From: Citrobacter amalonaticus
Lineage (GTDB): Bacteria > Pseudomonadota > Gammaproteobacteria > Enterobacterales > Enterobacteriaceae
Length of the DNA stretch: 64,000 nt
Direction: 5' to 3'
NCBI RefSeq assembly: GCF_002918555.1
Contig: NZ_PQMB01000002.1
Span: 1,093,169-1,157,168 of the forward strand
Position numbers and translations under genes: made by a program. Below are positions 62,824 through 64,000 of this stretch, piece by piece. The first letter of the stretch is position 1; each line of letters begins with the position of its first letter. Under the pieces are notes generated by a model, which saw only the letters and a list, made by a program, of their open reading frames with translations, made no database searches and was not told the origin of the DNA.

Positions 62824-63189
62824 TTACGCGGGTTGATGCAGGCCAACACGGTTCCCTTCACTGTCGGTAAACAGTGCAATGGTGCCGATATCCTGCCCCA
62901 AATGAACAGGCCCCAAAACGCACTCTCCGCCCGCACTCGCGACGCGCCCAAGGGTTGCCGCCAGATCGGCAGTATGCAGGTAAATAATAACCCCGTGCAC
63001 CGACGGCGTAATACCATCAAATTTTGCCAGCGCGCCGCCGGTGGCCGGTTCGTCATAGGGAAATACGGCCAGGTCAGCGCTGTCCATTTTTTCGCGGCGA
63101 AGTGATACCTGCATCACCGGCTCATAAAACGTAATAGCGCGCGCCATGTCCGTTACGGGGATCTCAAACCAGTTAATTACGCTCTTCAT
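62824..63189 (-). CDS. VOC-family (glyoxalase-like) protein
   Basis: The 121-aa protein has the paired beta-alpha-beta-beta-beta units of the vicinal-oxygen-chelate fold (WFEIPVTDMARAITFYEPVMQV at the start, GGECVLGPVHLGQDIGTIALFTDSEGNRVGLHQP at the end). The typical His/Glu metal ligands are not all evident. The substrate is unknown. The gene sits between an M24 peptidase-like gene and a WYL regulator. Confidence 0.8.
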   Translation of the reverse strand: MKSVINWFEIPVTDMARAITFYEPVMQVSLRREKMDSADLAVFPYDEPATGGALAKFDGITPSVHGVIIYLHTADLAATLGRVASAGGECVLGPVHLGQDIGTIALFTDSEGNRVGLHQPA

Positions 63190-63262
63190 ACATCCTCCTG
63201 CCTTAGTGATTAAGTTCAGGAGAAATATACGACAGGGCTACTGACAGCATACTGTCAGCAGC

Positions 63263-64000
63263 CTATACACAAACCAACGCCCGGGCGTGATCTAACAGCC
63301 ACGGGCGTAAGTAACCGACGGTATTTGAAAAAGGCAAAACCTCATCCGGTAAACGAATACCCAACTGCTGTTGGATCCAGCGACGACGGATGACAACACG
63401 CTGCCAGAGTTCGGGATAATCCTGCGCCAGCGCATCACGCAGCGCCTTATCCGCCAGCGCCACCGTATCTTCAATACTGGCCCCGGCATAACCCGCCCGG
63501 GAAGGGATAATATCGATTTGCAAAATCATCCCGCTTCGCAGCTGCGCCGCAGAATGCGGATCTATCGGCGAGCACAGCCACTCTTCATCGGCCACCAGAT
63601 GACCCGGATTCAGGTGCCAGTGATACTCCGCTTTCGGCAACACCTGCTCGATTAACGCGTACATTTCACTACCACACATCCCGATGCGCAAATTCTCCAA
63701 CCAGCTCACCACCGCCCGATAATAAGGCTTTGCCACAACGTCCAGGTAATCGGCCACCTCGGGTGCCAGCTCGCTTTCATCAGCGACCACATAAGCCGCA
63801 CGACTGCTTAGCCCGCCCTTAAAGCTCGTGGTTAACGAAAACTTATCGCCACGTTGAATCACTTTGTCCCCGGGATAGAGATTAGCATGTGCAAAGCGCT
63901 CGCCGGTGGCGGCAATCATTACCACGTTATTCGGCTGCCCTTCCGCCGCCAGTCGTGCGCCAATCTGCTTTTCGGTTTTGCCTGGTTCAATGGCGCTAAG
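63263..64000 (-). CDS. M24-family metallopeptidase-like protein (5' part outside window)
   Basis: The frame is open to the right edge (245 codons inside the window), so the start is not seen. The visible part includes HLNPGHLVADEEWLCSPI and LQIDIIPSRAGYAGASIEDTVAL, which resemble the C-terminal catalytic half of the creatinase/aminopeptidase P (M24) fold. The usual metal ligand pattern is only partly apparent, so a non-peptidase M24 member is possible. Neighbours give no clear pathway. Confidence 0.7.
   Translation of the reverse strand, partial: LSAIEPGKTEKQIGARLAAEGQPNNVVMIAATGERFAHANLYPGDKVIQRGDKFSLTTSFKGGLSSRAAYVVADESELAPEVADYLDVVAKPYYRAVVSWLENLRIGMCGSEMYALIEQVLPKAEYHWHLNPGHLVADEEWLCSPIDPHSAAQLRSGMILQIDIIPSRAGYAGASIEDTVALADKALRDALAQDYPELWQRVVIRRRWIQQQLGIRLPDEVLPFSNTVGYLRPWLLDHARALVCV

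Overview
The window is chromosomal DNA of an enterobacterium very close to Escherichia and Salmonella. The whole acrR to tsx block of E. coli K-12 is present in the same gene order, read from the opposite strand, and most proteins look near-identical to their E. coli counterparts. The presence of cdsH beside decR, plus several small insertions that I do not place in E. coli at this locus (a yczR/yczE pair, a ribbon-helix-helix two-gene unit, an orphan Hcp cassette), points to Citrobacter or a close relative. The genus is inference.

Layout. 1-5.2 kb: multidrug efflux (acrR cut by the window edge, acrA, acrB). 5.6-7.6 kb: tomB-hha, maa, ylaC. 7.6-9.8 kb: zinc-starvation ribosomal proteins rpmE2-rpmJ2 under a Zur-like box, then the c-di-GMP phosphodiesterase pdeB. 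9.8-12.9 kb: ybaA, then accessory genes. 13-16.6 kb: 4.5S RNA (ffs), atl, ybaY, tesB. 15.3-17.1 kb: amtB/glnK ammonium module with a clear sigma-54 promoter. 17.2-21.3 kb: mdlAB exporter and decR. 21.4-26.7 kb: cdsH, cof, ybaE, queC, fadM. 26.9-36.8 kb: the proteostasis block ybaV, ppiD, hupB, lon, clpX, clpP, tig, bolA, all on the minus strand, with sigma-32-like promoters visible before lon and clpP. 37.2-44.6 kb: yajG-ampG and the cyoABCDE cytochrome bo3 operon. 44.6-45.9 kb: AT-rich orphan Hcp cassette. 46-51.2 kb: yajR, yajQ, panE-yajL, thiI. 51.4-55.4 kb: xseB-ispA-dxs-yajO (isoprenoid precursors). 55.6-59.7 kb: pgpA, thiL, nusB, ribE, ribD, nrdR. 59.8-62 kb: yajI, tsx, yajD. 62.1-64 kb: a WYL regulator, a VOC protein and an M24 peptidase-like gene cut by the right edge.

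How the genes work together. Export and envelope genes flank the window. The central minus-strand block folds and degrades protein (trigger factor, PpiD, ClpXP, Lon). The yajR to nrdR stretch mixes thiamine, riboflavin and isoprenoid cofactor synthesis: Dxs makes DXP used for both isoprenoids and thiamine, and ThiI and ThiL act in thiamine synthesis.

The least conventional parts are (i) the Hcp / hydrophobic protein / DUF1493-like cassette at 44.6-45.9 kb, which looks like an orphan type VI effector-immunity unit; (ii) a hairpin-rich intergenic segment at 23.4-23.7 kb that shares architecture with repeats at 26.7 and 36.9 kb; (iii) the RHH/72-aa gene pair ending in a perfect inverted repeat at 12.4 kb; and (iv) an NtrC-like enhancer that coincides with the mdlB terminator. 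Product names rest on recognition of the proteins from memory, not on a database search.
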